64,000 bases of DNA from Methylotenera versatilis 79 (GCF_000384375.1 NZ_ARVX01000001.1:2356001-2420000); one strand, 5' to 3'; counted from the first letter of the stretch, positions 17,802-27,092 are shown. The notes: generated by a model not told the origin, from the letters alone. Made by a program: numbers and translations.

Positions 17802-18724
17802 TAACTGCTTATTTTTCCCAACAATAAATATTCCATTAAGGCTTTTTGCACATGCAAACGATTTTCCGCTTCATCCCATACAACCGATTGTGCGCCGTCG
17901 ATCACTTCGGCCGCTACTTCTTCACCACGATGTGCAGGCAAACAATGCATAAATAGCGCATCCTTAGCAGCAACCTTCATCATGTCAGCATCGACTTGCC
18001 AATCGGCAAAGTCGCGCATACGCTCTTCGTTTTCGGCCTCAAAACCCATGCTAGTCCATACATCCGTGGTCACTAAATCTGCACCGCGCGCGGCTTCCAT
18101 TGGATCCGCAAACGTTTCAAAATGATCGTCGCCATACAAATTAGCGCGTTCCACTTCTACTTCATAACCTGGCGGCGTAGAAACATGCACATTAAAATCC
18201 AGCACCTCTGCCGCTTGCAACCATGTATTGCAGACATTATTACTATCACCGATCCAAGCGACCGTTTTGCCTTTTATCGAGCCTTTTTGTTCGATAAAGG
18301 TAAAAATATCCGCCAAAATCTGGCAAGGATGATATTCATTCGTTAAGCCATTAATCACTGGCACGCGCGAATTAGCGGCAAAGCGTTCAATAATATCCTG
18401 CTCAAAGGTCCGTATCATCACAATGTCTGACATGCGCGAAATCACTTGTGCCGCATCTTCTACCGGCTCACCACGACCCAACTGTGAGTCACGCGTGTTT
18501 AAATAAATCGCCGCCCCTCCTAATTGATGCATGCCCGCTTCAAACGATAAACGCGTACGTGTACTGGCTTTTTCAAAAATCATCACCAAAGTGCGATCCT
18601 GCAATGGCCAATATTGCTGATAAGTTTTAAACTGCTGCTTGATCCATTTGGTGCGCGCAAATATATGATTTAACTCATCAGTAGTTAAATCATTGAATTG
18701 CAAAAAATGTTTAATTTCAGCCAT
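17801..18724 (-). CDS. argF: Ornithine carbamoyltransferase
   Basis: ArgF makes citrulline from ornithine and carbamoyl phosphate. The 307-residue protein has the carbamoyl phosphate motif STRTR (residues 54-58), the HPCQILAD segment (132-139), and the ornithine-binding HCLPAHRGEEV (260-270). This is the anabolic chain length. It follows argD by 70 bases and overlaps the downstream small membrane gene by one base. Confidence 0.98.
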   Translation of the reverse strand: MAEIKHFLQFNDLTTDELNHIFARTKWIKQQFKTYQQYWPLQDRTLVMIFEKASTRTRLSFEAGMHQLGGAAIYLNTRDSQLGRGEPVEDAAQVISRMSDIVMIRTFEQDIIERFAANSRVPVINGLTNEYHPCQILADIFTFIEQKGSIKGKTVAWIGDSNNVCNTWLQAAEVLDFNVHVSTPPGYEVEVERANLYGDDHFETFADPMEAARGADLVTTDVWTSMGFEAENEERMRDFADWQVDADMMKVAAKDALFMHCLPAHRGEEVAAEVIDGAQSVVWDEAENRLHVQKALMEYLLLGKISS

Positions 18725-18794
18725 ATTTAAAACTCGAATTTCTTTTTTGTTTTATGCGAACAACGTAAGTCTTACTAAACCAAGCTACGCCTGA

Positions 18795-19991
18795 TTACTG
18801 ACTCAGAAACTGTTTAATCAGCTTCGCCAAACGTGTTGCTAATTCAGTCGCTTCTGCTTCGTTAATAATTAACGGGGGTAACAAACGCACCACTTTTTCA
18901 GCCGTCACATTAATCAACAAATGTGTGTCTAACGCCATTTTTACTATTTCAGCACACGGTTTATCTAACTCGATACCAATCATCAAACCCGCATGACGAA
19001 TAACCGCAACACCTTTGGTGTCGGCTAATTCGGCTTTTAACTTATCAACGATCAAATCGCCCATTTTTAGCGAATTTTCACGCAGACTTTCGTCTTTAAT
19101 CACATTCAAAGTAGTTAATCCAGCAGCCGTCGCAAGCGGATTACCGCCAAATGTAGAACCATGTTTGCCGTAAGTGAACGTCTCCGCCGCTAACCCTTTT
19201 GCAACGCAGGCGCCAATCGGCACACCAGAACCCAAACCTTTTGCCAAGCTCATCACATCTGGCATCACGCCAGTATGCTGAAAGGCAAACCAAGTGCCTG
19301 TACGGCCAATGCCGCTTTGCACTTCATCTAACATCAGCAACCAGCCGTTTTCATCGCAAACGCGACGCAAACCTTGAAAATAGTTTTCCAAATCAGCCGG
19401 AATATGAATACCGCCTTCGCCCTGTATCGGCTCAACCAGAATAGCCACCACGTTATTTTTACGCGATGCAATTTGCTTAATCGCTTCTAAATCATCATAT
19501 GGCACGCGAATAAAACCAGACACCAGCGGCTCAAATCCCGCCTGTGCTTTGCGATTACCAGTAGCAGAAAGCGTTGCCATCGTACGGCCGTGAAAAGAGC
19601 GCTCCATCACAATGATTTCAGGATTTTCTATACCTTTGTTGTGTGCATAAAGACGCGCCAACTTAATGCTAGCCTCGTTCGCCTCGCAACCTGAGTTACA
19701 GAAAAACACTTTATCCATGCCGGATATTTCAGCTAACTTATCAGCTAAAGCTTCTTGCTCGGCAATATGATAAATATTAGACACATGAATCAACTTAGCC
19801 GCTTGCTCAGAAATGGCTTTCACCAATTTTGGGTGCGCGTGACCAAGACCATTTACCGCCACGCCTGCAAGTGCGTCTAAATATTTGTTGCCTTGTTCGT
19901 CCCACAACCAAACGCCCTCACCTTTTACAAAAGTGACTGGCTGTCTACTGTAAGTGTTCATTAAATGACTATTAGTGGTCAAATTTGACAT
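18795..19991 (-). CDS. argD: Acetylornithine aminotransferase
   Basis: ArgD is a class III PLP aminotransferase that converts N-acetylglutamate semialdehyde to N-acetylornithine; it often also serves as succinyldiaminopimelate aminotransferase in lysine synthesis. The 398-residue sequence has FFCNSGCEANEASIKLAR, the segment LMLDEVQSGIGRTG, and the PLP lysine Lys251 in SLAKGLGSG. It is the first arg gene of the minus-strand cluster argD-argF-orf-argG. Confidence 0.97.
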   Translation of the reverse strand: MSNLTTNSHLMNTYSRQPVTFVKGEGVWLWDEQGNKYLDALAGVAVNGLGHAHPKLVKAISEQAAKLIHVSNIYHIAEQEALADKLAEISGMDKVFFCNSGCEANEASIKLARLYAHNKGIENPEIIVMERSFHGRTMATLSATGNRKAQAGFEPLVSGFIRVPYDDLEAIKQIASRKNNVVAILVEPIQGEGGIHIPADLENYFQGLRRVCDENGWLLMLDEVQSGIGRTGTWFAFQHTGVMPDVMSLAKGLGSGVPIGACVAKGLAAETFTYGKHGSTFGGNPLATAAGLTTLNVIKDESLRENSLKMGDLIVDKLKAELADTKGVAVIRHAGLMIGIELDKPCAEIVKMALDTHLLINVTAEKVVRLLPPLIINEAEATELATRLAKLIKQFLSQ

Positions 19992-20068
19992 CGTTTATTT
20001 CTACTCTAAAAAAATGTATAAAAAATTAGATAAATATACAGGTTAACTACGTGTAAAACACGTTACAA

Positions 20069-20103
20069 AACCGAAAAACAAAACGGCGGCTAAGGCCGCC
20101 GTT
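20069..20103 (-). terminator. Intrinsic terminator after the PuuD-like gene
   Basis: A perfect 9-bp stem AACGGCGGC / GCCGCCGTT (20,082-20,090 with 20,095-20,103) encloses a 4-base loop. It is followed on the minus strand by TTTTGTTTTT. It ends the two-gene unit at 20,120-20,717 before argD. Confidence 0.85.
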
Positions 20104-20119
20104 ATTGCCTTAATCGTAA

Positions 20120-20611
20120 TTACAATCCTAAAACTGCGCGATGCGATAGTCCGTTTGCCATAAAAAACAACATCGGAATAGACAGCATCATATTCGTGCG
20201 TGATGCTAGCATCGCAACTCGGCGTGCGCCAGCTTTGGCAGCGTCATCAGCAGGCACTAAGCCCAAAATCTTCTGTTGATTCGGCCAAATAAGTACCCAA
20301 ACATTAATCAACATAATCGTACCCAACCAAGCACCAATGCCAATGCCTTCGTAACCGTTGCGTAGCAAGAACGCATCTGTAAAACCTGCACCTAATAATC
20401 CCGCACCTGCAACCCACGTGACCACTGCAGACCAGCGAAACCAAAATAAAGCGCGTGGCGCAACATGCTTGGTAATACCAGCAGCTGTGCCGTCAGCGGC
20501 TGCATCTTTCAATGCTGCCATTTGCACTAAATTAAAATAATACAACAAACCAACCCACGTAATGCCGGCCAATAAGTGTATCCAACGCATGATTCCTGGC
20601 ATGATGTCCAT
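20120..20611 (-). CDS. PuuD-type urate hydroxylase membrane-domain homologue
   Basis: This 163-residue protein has about four membrane helices and conserved histidines near the start (IMPGIMRWIHLLAGITWVGLLY). It resembles the membrane domain (DUF989) of urate oxidase PuuD, but has no C-terminal cytochrome c domain and no CXXCH motif. No other purine catabolic genes are nearby, so a urate role is doubtful. Start is the ATG at 20,611 with GGGAG 7 bases upstream; a TTG five codons earlier is possible but less likely. It follows the 34-residue gene upstream and is closed by a strong terminator. Confidence 0.75.
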   Translation of the reverse strand: MDIMPGIMRWIHLLAGITWVGLLYYFNLVQMAALKDAAADGTAAGITKHVAPRALFWFRWSAVVTWVAGAGLLGAGFTDAFLLRNGYEGIGIGAWLGTIMLINVWVLIWPNQQKILGLVPADDAAKAGARRVAMLASRTNMMLSIPMLFFMANGLSHRAVLGL

Positions 20612-20612
20612 T

Positions 20613-20717
20613 TTAAACTCCCGCAACTAGAAAGTTTTTGAGGAAAAACACCAATACAAAAGTGAGTATTAGCCCAGAAATAATCGTGCCTGCAACTGAT
20701 TCAAGTGGATTTTTCAT
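20613..20717 (-). CDS. 34-residue single-helix membrane microprotein
   Basis: This small ORF encodes MKNPLESVAGTIISGLILTF and continues with a hydrophobic stretch to a KNFLVAGV end, forming one membrane helix. GGGAG stands 8 bases before its ATG, and its TAA lies one base before the ATG of the PuuD-like gene. That places the downstream ribosome site inside its last codons. Tight spacing and a good ribosome site support a real gene. It is reminiscent of tiny accessory subunits of membrane haem proteins, but that is only analogy. Confidence 0.6.
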   Translation of the reverse strand: MKNPLESVAGTIISGLILTFVLVFFLKNFLVAGV

Positions 20718-21208
20718 TGCAATTGCTCCCTGATAATTTCGTTATTATTGTACTGATTTTGTTGTTAATTTTGATGAGTGTTGAGATTAGCTTAAAACCC
20801 GTTTTTTAGCAAGATTTTGGCATGAGTTAACGGTTAAATTAAGGTCATTTCTGCTTTGTATTCAAATCCGTAGGTAAAAATGTTGAATCGGTAGTTTCAG
20901 CAACTTTGTATTCACCTCAGTTAAGAATATAAAATAATCTCGACCTAATTATCTGCGTTTATTGAGCAGCTTTATTGAACCAGTTTTGTTACTTTATTAC
21001 TCATTCTTGATGACTTAAACACTTTAAAAGTGCCAATTAATCGTGTGAATTGCCGCATTTTTTAGACTATTTTGAGGGTTAAGTATGACTAAGCACTTAA
21101 ATTTTATAGTCAATTTAATGCCAATAGTGCAAAATTCTGCTTTTCAAATTTAGTTTAAAAATTAGTTTTAACGAATAAATAGTCTGATTTTCAAACGCAA
21201 TTATATTT
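20718..21208. other. 491-base divergent intergenic region
   Basis: This AT-rich region separates the minus-strand PuuD-like pair from the plus-strand Rieske gene. I see no structural RNA or strong hairpin. Its only coding candidate is a 22-residue ORF at 21,085-21,153. Promoters for both directions are expected here, but no convincing -35/-10 pair stands out. Confidence 0.5.
21085..21153 (+). CDS. Possible 22-residue upstream ORF before the Rieske gene
   Basis: The reading frame MTKHLNFIVNLMPIVQNSAF ends two residues later at TAG. GAGGG stands 6 bases before its ATG, a better ribosome site than that of the Rieske gene 55 bases downstream. It could be a leader peptide or chance; there is no run of a single amino acid to suggest attenuation. 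Confidence 0.2.
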   Translation: MTKHLNFIVNLMPIVQNSAFQI

Positions 21209-22342
21209 ATGGCTTCAGTCGCAACATTAACGCAACAATCTAAAACACCTTCCCAATTACCCGTTAGCTGGTATGCCAATCCGCAGGTTTACAGCTTGGA
21301 ACAGCGATATCTTTTTTGCAATGCGCCAAAATACGTTGGTCACGCCTTAATGGTGCCAAATGCTGGCGATTACTACACGCTAGATTGGCTGCACAATGCA
21401 AAAGCGCTCATCAATCAAGCAAGCGAAATTACGTTAATAAGCAATATTTGCCGCCATCGTCAAGCCGTTATGCTTACTGGCAGCGGCAATACCAACCACA
21501 TTGTTTGCCCGTTGCATCGCTGGACCTATGATTTAAATGGTCAGTTATTAGGTGCACCGCATTTTGCGCAAAACCCTTGTTTGCATTTGCACAAAACGCC
21601 GCTGGTTAATTGGCAAGGCATGTTATTTGAAGATGCTAGTCCATCTAACAAATCCCGCAGTCTGATCAAAGAATTGAATCAACTGGGTTGTAAACAAGAT
21701 TTCGACTTTACCAATTACCATTTGGATAGCGTGAATGTTGAACATTACAACTTCAACTGGAAAACCTTTATTGAAGCGTACTTGGAAGATTATCACGTTG
21801 GGCCATTTCATCCTGGCCTGAATGCGTTTGTGGATTGCAATAATTTAAGCTGGGATTTTGGTGAAAATTACAGTGCGCAAACGGTCGGTTATAAACCTGC
21901 AAGCGACTCGCACCAATCGCCAACTTATCAAGCATGGCAATCAGTTGTTAGCAATTATCACGGCAAAATGCCGCCAAAACATGGCGCTATTTGGTTTGTA
22001 TTTTATCCATTCTTAATGATTGAATGGTATCCGAATGTGCTGGTTGTTTCACACTTAATCCCAACTGGCGTGGACACTTGCAGTAATGTGGTTGAATTTT
22101 ATTATCCAGAAGATATTGCTTTATTTGAACGCGAATATGTCAAAGCACAACAGGCGGCGTACTTTGAAACTGCAGTGGAAGACAAAGAGATTTGCCAGCG
22201 CATGCATGATGGCCGCAAAGGTTTATTTGCGCTTGGCTTAAACGAAACCGGGCCTTACCAACATCCGCTAGAAAGCGGCTTAGAGCATTTTCATCTATGG
22301 TATCGTAGGCAAATGGAACAGCATCTAGCGCAGCACGAATAA
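21209..22342 (+). CDS. Rieske [2Fe-2S] ring-hydroxylating oxygenase alpha-subunit family protein
   Basis: This 377-residue protein has the Rieske cluster motif C81-R-H83 ... C100-PL-H103, and a C-terminal oxygenase domain with NWKTFIEAYLEDYHVGPFH, giving Asp194, His196 and His201 as bridge and iron ligands. This is the architecture of Rieske mononuclear-iron oxygenases, including aromatic dioxygenase alpha subunits and choline or carnitine monooxygenase-like enzymes. The substrate cannot be told. No beta subunit, ferredoxin or reductase gene is adjacent. An EamA-type exporter follows after 43 bases and may share its transcript. Confidence 0.85.
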   Translation: MASVATLTQQSKTPSQLPVSWYANPQVYSLEQRYLFCNAPKYVGHALMVPNAGDYYTLDWLHNAKALINQASEITLISNICRHRQAVMLTGSGNTNHIVCPLHRWTYDLNGQLLGAPHFAQNPCLHLHKTPLVNWQGMLFEDASPSNKSRSLIKELNQLGCKQDFDFTNYHLDSVNVEHYNFNWKTFIEAYLEDYHVGPFHPGLNAFVDCNNLSWDFGENYSAQTVGYKPASDSHQSPTYQAWQSVVSNYHGKMPPKHGAIWFVFYPFLMIEWYPNVLVVSHLIPTGVDTCSNVVEFYYPEDIALFEREYVKAQQAAYFETAVEDKEICQRMHDGRKGLFALGLNETGPYQHPLESGLEHFHLWYRRQMEQHLAQHE

Positions 22343-22385
22343 CGCGGTATAAATAAATGGTTAAACCAATGAAAACTACAAACAA

Positions 22386-23255
22386 GTGAGGCTACCCAAT
22401 TTAGGTAGTTTTTGGATGTTAATCGCTGCGCTTGGCTTTGCGGTAATGGGCGCATTAGTCAAAGTGGGTGCAACCAAATTTAGCAGTGCCGAGCTGGTTT
22501 TCTATCGTTCTATTTTTGGTTTAATGGTTATTTATGCTTATATTTTTGCCAAAAAACTACCGCTTGCCACCCCAGTAATGGGCAAACAAATGTCGCGCGG
22601 TTTAGTCGGTTTTGTAGCACTGGTTTTATTTTTTTATGCAATCGCACATTTACCTTTAGCAACTGCCGTCACGCTTAATTACACTTCTGCTTTATTTTTG
22701 GCGTTATTAATGCCATTAATGCTGCACGAAAAACCCAAACCAATTTTGTATGCCATGATTCTATTGGGCTTTGTCGGCGTAGTATTGTTATTAAAACCCA
22801 GCTTCGCCAAGCAAGATTTAATCGCTGGCGCAGTGGGATTATCTTCTGGCTTCGGCGCGGCATTTGCTTATGTGCATGTTAAGCAATTGGGCAATCTAGG
22901 TGAGCCGGATTGGCGTACAGTGTTTTATTTCACACTAATTTCTACCATCGCCAGCGGCATTTGGATGTTGTTGCAAACTTACACGCCAATCACATGGCGA
23001 GATATGCCAACTTTACTGGGTTTAGGTACATCTGCCACCATCGCACAGTTAGCCATGACACGCGCTTATCGCACTGGAAAAACGCTCACTGTGGCAAGCT
23101 TGGCTTATACAACAGTGATATTTGCCAGCTTATTTGGTGTACTTTTCTGGCAAGAAACGTTGTCATTATCTGAATACGTTGCTATTGGCATTATTATCAT
23201 CAGCGGCATCGTTAGCGCGAATGTCACTAAAAACCCAGCAAAAATGCCTAAATAA
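22386..23255 (+). CDS. EamA/DMT-superfamily transporter
   Basis: This 289-residue, very hydrophobic protein has about ten membrane helices in two related EamA halves (about 8-135 and 150-280), typical of drug/metabolite exporters such as RhaT- or YdcZ-like permeases. Features such as KVGATKFSSAELVFYRSIFGL at the start of the first repeat fit the family. The start used is GTG at 22,386; an in-frame ATG ten codons later would shorten the N-terminal tail only. The substrate is unknown. It could export a product linked to the Rieske oxygenase upstream, but spacing is the only evidence. Confidence 0.85.
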   Translation: MRLPNLGSFWMLIAALGFAVMGALVKVGATKFSSAELVFYRSIFGLMVIYAYIFAKKLPLATPVMGKQMSRGLVGFVALVLFFYAIAHLPLATAVTLNYTSALFLALLMPLMLHEKPKPILYAMILLGFVGVVLLLKPSFAKQDLIAGAVGLSSGFGAAFAYVHVKQLGNLGEPDWRTVFYFTLISTIASGIWMLLQTYTPITWRDMPTLLGLGTSATIAQLAMTRAYRTGKTLTVASLAYTTVIFASLFGVLFWQETLSLSEYVAIGIIIISGIVSANVTKNPAKMPK

Positions 23256-23402
23256 TCAGAGGTTTTCTACTTAAAAACATCAGTTTTAATCGTTAAGTGT
23301 ACTCGTTGTTTGTTTGCACAATTAAGTCTCTAGACTTTTGTTTAAGTTAGCAGTAATGTCACTTTTCGCACATTATTACTCATTCAAATTCACTCAAATT
23401 AA

Positions 23403-24257
23403 ATGGTTAAGTTCATTATCATCTCTAAGCCAATTGTTCTGCTAAGCATTAGCATCATGCTTTCTGGCTGTTTGGGCGGAACCATTGCCCAGCAAGTTGC
23501 ACGCTCTATCGCCACTAGCATGGCAGATTCAGCCGTTGCCAATGCCATGGATGTGCAAGAGTTGGAACAACAAGACCGCTATGCATTACAGAAAAAAACT
23601 CTGATAGCAGAAAATACGCTATCGACACAAAACTCAATATCGCAAAAAAATGGTGGCCTGCAAGCTAACTCAAGCCTTCAACAAAATACCGCTTTACAAC
23701 AAAATGCCAATATATTAAAAGATACGCCGCCAGACCCTTACAGACTGGCTTTTGTCAGTGCTCGCTTTGAAGAGTTAAAACCCACTTTGGAACCACTGCC
23801 AGAACAGCTAACAGTAGTCGAAACCGCAATTGCAGCGCCAATTGTCATGCTACAAAATAGCCCGCCATTACAAGATAATCAGCTAATACAAAATCGGTTA
23901 GTGCAAGTGGAATTGTTTAATCTATTAATTGGTGAAGAAAAAGCCGCTGTTTATACGAAAGCGCAATTGTTGGGCGCTACTTCATTGCCGAAACAACGTG
24001 AGTGGAAATTATGGCGTGTGGCGACTGGTGGTGTAAAAAATAACGCAATAAAAACCAGCGCGGAAAAAACTAATACGATTAAATCAGTGAGCACAAATAA
24101 TCTAGCGCTTAACAATCCAAATGATTCAACAGATTCACAGCAGATCATTACGTTTTTAATCCCGCCAGAATTCGGTCGATTGCCAAGCGGCGGTATCGCT
24201 TTGGTTGAGATAGCTAGCCCTGGCGAGTTAAATATCGCGCGCTACAAAATCAATTAG
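23403..24257 (+). CDS. Predicted lipoprotein with Gln/Asn-rich repeats, unknown function
   Basis: This 284-residue protein has a lipoprotein signal peptide with lipobox LSGC (Cys23). A region at about 75-105 is rich in Gln, Asn and Leu with short repeats of the form LQxN. I do not recognise a domain. The C-terminal half looks folded (REWKLWRVATGG; FLIPPEFGRLPSGGIALVEI). It is transcribed alone, 147 bases after the EamA gene, and closed by a long perfect hairpin shared with the convergent response regulator gene. It is likely an envelope protein; no partner is evident. Confidence 0.75.
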   Translation: MVKFIIISKPIVLLSISIMLSGCLGGTIAQQVARSIATSMADSAVANAMDVQELEQQDRYALQKKTLIAENTLSTQNSISQKNGGLQANSSLQQNTALQQNANILKDTPPDPYRLAFVSARFEELKPTLEPLPEQLTVVETAIAAPIVMLQNSPPLQDNQLIQNRLVQVELFNLLIGEEKAAVYTKAQLLGATSLPKQREWKLWRVATGGVKNNAIKTSAEKTNTIKSVSTNNLALNNPNDSTDSQQIITFLIPPEFGRLPSGGIALVEIASPGELNIARYKIN

Positions 24258-24299
24258 GCAAAAACTTAACGCTAAAATAGGGTTAAGTTTTTGCCTAAT
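24253..24299. terminator. Bidirectional terminator with perfect 18-bp stem
   Basis: ATTAGGCAAAAACTTAAC at 24,253-24,270 is exactly complementary in inverted order to 24,282-24,299, with an 11-base loop. The A/T-rich outer stem gives terminal T runs on both strands. It overlaps the stop codon of the lipoprotein gene and lies 37 bases after the stop of the convergent response regulator gene. Confidence 0.8.
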
Positions 24300-24336
24300 T
24301 CAAATCTAAAATTTATTCAATAATCTAGTTAATTAA

Positions 24337-24975
24337 TCAAGGGTCAATCAAGCCACTCCGCATCGCAATCAACGCGATTTCGGCCGAATTATTCGCGTTT
24401 AATTTTTGCTTGATATTATATAAATGCGTGCCAACTGTACGCGGGCTTAAAAACAAAGTCTCTGCAATTTCATTGGTGGTTTTGCCTTTTGCCAACGACA
24501 TAAACACTTCAAATTCACGCTCACTTAATACATCTACTGGATTTTGCTCACCGGATAGTTGCTGTATGGCCATTTGCTGCGCAATGCTCGCCTCAATATA
24601 TTTTTTGCCACTTGCCACAGTGCGAATGGCTTTTATCAACTCCTCGGCTGCGCTACGCTTTGTTAAATAACCCATCGCACCTGCATTCAGCACACGCTTG
24701 GGATGCACTGAATCTTCATGCGCGGATAACACTAAAATCTTTGCATGGCTTTCTTTGGCTAAAATGCGTTCTATCGCTTCCATGCCGCCAATACCCGGCA
24801 TCGTTATATCCATCACCACGACATCTGGCTTAAATTCCATGTAATTTTTAATCGCCGCTTCGCCATTTTCAGCCTCTGCAATCACTTTAATTTCACTGGC
24901 CGATTCGAGTAACATTTTAAAACCCATACGCACTACCGCATGGTCATCGACTAGCATCACATTGATTGGACTCAT
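24337..24975 (-). CDS. NarL/FixJ-type response regulator
   Basis: This 212-residue protein has a receiver domain (about 1-120) with acidic pocket Asp10/Asp11, phospho-acceptor Asp56 in VVVMDITMP, and Lys106. The C-terminal LuxR-type helix-turn-helix (about 148-210) contains LSEREFEVFMSLAKGKTTNEIA and SPRTVGTHLYNIKQKL. It is the DNA-binding output of the histidine kinase encoded 64 bases upstream. Targets are not identifiable; the nearby unknown lipoprotein is convergent, not divergent, so is not an obvious target. Confidence 0.93.
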   Translation of the reverse strand: MSPINVMLVDDHAVVRMGFKMLLESASEIKVIAEAENGEAAIKNYMEFKPDVVVMDITMPGIGGMEAIERILAKESHAKILVLSAHEDSVHPKRVLNAGAMGYLTKRSAAEELIKAIRTVASGKKYIEASIAQQMAIQQLSGEQNPVDVLSEREFEVFMSLAKGKTTNEIAETLFLSPRTVGTHLYNIKQKLNANNSAEIALIAMRSGLIDP

Positions 24976-25039
24976 TCTTTATCCTCATTAGTTATTTTTA
25001 TAGTTGTCAGTATGTTTGGTATATTCATTTAATTGGCTT

Positions 25040-26857
25040 TTAAATTTCAATCGTCCGCGGAATATGTATGTAAATCGCAGTACCTGTTTTTTTTGCGTTT
25101 GGATTTTTACTACTCGTTTTTTTACCGCTTAAAGACTTACTGCTATCTTTGGTTGTCAATGTCTGATTAGGTTCAGAATCCACCGTAAAACTGCCCTTAA
25201 AACCTTGCACACGTTCGCGCATGCCCAATAAGCCAAAATGGTTACTTTGATCAACCGCATCCACATCCATGCCGATTCCATCATCTTTAATCGTCAGATC
25301 CAACTCACCTTTTTCATTTACAGCCAGCTTAATATCTATATTCTTAGCGCTAGCATGCTTAATCGCGTTGTTGATGGATTCCTGCACAATACGATAAATA
25401 TTAATATTTAAACTTTCGCCTAAACTTTCTAAATTGCCTGATAAATCTAAATGGATTTTTATACCAGCATGTTGTTTTTGCACATTATTAATCGCGTCTT
25501 TCAAGGTCTCGCTTAAGCCCAAATTATCCAGCGAGCCTGGCCGCAATTGCCGAATGATATTGTGCATTCCGTCATAGATATGATTAGCCGCAGCCACAAT
25601 CGTTTGTGCGCTGGCTTCTACTTCTGGCGCTTTTTCTTTGGTTTTATTGGCAATGGCAACGGCAAACGTTTTAATCGCCGTCACATATTGCCCAAGTTCG
25701 TCATGCAATTCACGCGCTAAACTGCGACGCTCATCTTCGATATGTTTTTGAATGAGATGCGTCACTTGCCGATTTTCTTCTAATTTACTTTCCGCCGCTG
25801 CTGCTTTGCGTTCTGCAATTTCCACCTGTTTGCGTTCGGTAATATCACGCATGCTAGAAATATCACCAATCACTTTGTTGGTTACTGGGTCAATCAATGG
25901 CGCGGCAGAAATCGATACATCAATAATTCTGCCATCACGCGCAAGTCGTTGCGTATCGTGGTTATCTACATTTTGCCTGTCATTAATCGCACGCCTGTTC
26001 TCAATTAAATCACGCTCTTGGCCTTTTGGTATCAAGGTGCTGGCAGACTTTCCGATGATATCTTGCGGCGCATAACCAAATATTTTTTGTGCCGCCATAT
26101 TCCAAAACGAAATATTGCCGTTCAAATCGTGAATCATCATCGCATCCGCCGTTTGCTGCGCAATTAATGCTAAACGCTGATTTTCAGCCGTGCTTTTTTG
26201 TAGCGATTCGCCCATTAAGTTAAAATTTTGCGCAATCGAACCAAATTCTGGCAAATTAAAATGCGGCAAACGCGCCGACAAATCGCCCTGCTCCATTCGG
26301 TTAATCGCTTTTAACATCGGCTGCAAAGGTTGCAACCAGCGGCCTAGCATCCAATACACAATCACATTTAATGCAATAAAAAAACCAAGACCAACCCAAA
26401 ACAAAATACGCATTTTGCCCCAAGCCTCACGTATTGCACCTGCTGGATTAGGATTGACGATTAACTTGCCAAAACGGATCAAACGCGTCACTGATTCTTC
26501 ATGCGGATTGAGCATATTTTCAAACCACTGCGGCGGTGTTATGTCTGCGCGATATTTAGATGGCGGCGATTGAAAAAGCAATGCGCCATTCAAACTATAG
26601 AGATAGATTTCATTACTGCGCACATGACCCAAATGTTCCAAAAAACGGCGCATCACATCGTGCGTGTAACCCCATTCTGGGTTCTGAATCGAACTTACTA
26701 CAACGGTATCCAGCAACTGCACGGTCACTCTGGTTGCGGCTTCTACGCCTTCTTGAATAGACGATTTGGTACCTTTTAAAATCACATATCCCACCGCCAG
26801 CATAAACAACAGTAGCAAAGTAGTAATCAGCAGATTCAATCGAAAACGCAGGCTCAT
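25040..26857 (-). CDS. NarX-type sensor histidine kinase with HAMP and PAS domains
   Basis: This 605-residue membrane kinase has helix 1 (about 7-28), a periplasmic sensor (about 30-148), helix 2 (about 150-172), HAMP (about 172-225), PAS with PAC (about 225-345), and HisKA_3 dimerisation with phospho-acceptor His385 in ARELHDELGQ. The ATPase domain has the N-box near 496-500 and DDGIGMD (525-531). Near the end, after VDSEPNQT, a Ser/Lys-rich stretch of about 20 residues interrupts the domain before the last strand GTAIYIHIP. It pairs with the adjacent NarL-type regulator. The signal is unknown. Confidence 0.92.
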   Translation of the reverse strand: MSLRFRLNLLITTLLLLFMLAVGYVILKGTKSSIQEGVEAATRVTVQLLDTVVVSSIQNPEWGYTHDVMRRFLEHLGHVRSNEIYLYSLNGALLFQSPPSKYRADITPPQWFENMLNPHEESVTRLIRFGKLIVNPNPAGAIREAWGKMRILFWVGLGFFIALNVIVYWMLGRWLQPLQPMLKAINRMEQGDLSARLPHFNLPEFGSIAQNFNLMGESLQKSTAENQRLALIAQQTADAMMIHDLNGNISFWNMAAQKIFGYAPQDIIGKSASTLIPKGQERDLIENRRAINDRQNVDNHDTQRLARDGRIIDVSISAAPLIDPVTNKVIGDISSMRDITERKQVEIAERKAAAAESKLEENRQVTHLIQKHIEDERRSLARELHDELGQYVTAIKTFAVAIANKTKEKAPEVEASAQTIVAAANHIYDGMHNIIRQLRPGSLDNLGLSETLKDAINNVQKQHAGIKIHLDLSGNLESLGESLNINIYRIVQESINNAIKHASAKNIDIKLAVNEKGELDLTIKDDGIGMDVDAVDQSNHFGLLGMRERVQGFKGSFTVDSEPNQTLTTKDSSKSLSGKKTSSKNPNAKKTGTAIYIHIPRTIEI

Positions 26858-27092
26858 ACTCGGATTATAGCCAATTACATTTAATTGTCATGCTGAACTT
26901 TCTTCAGCCACTTGAAACCATGCAATCAGCGTCTGTTTTGCGCAAATCAACTGTCACAATAAGTTCATGAAACTTTGAGTCATAAAAAGGTATCCTATCG
27001 TTATCATATTTTTGCTTAGCACACCAATATTACAAATTGATGACACAAAAGTTGATGGCAAGGAAAATATTTAAACGGTGAAGGGAATAATA

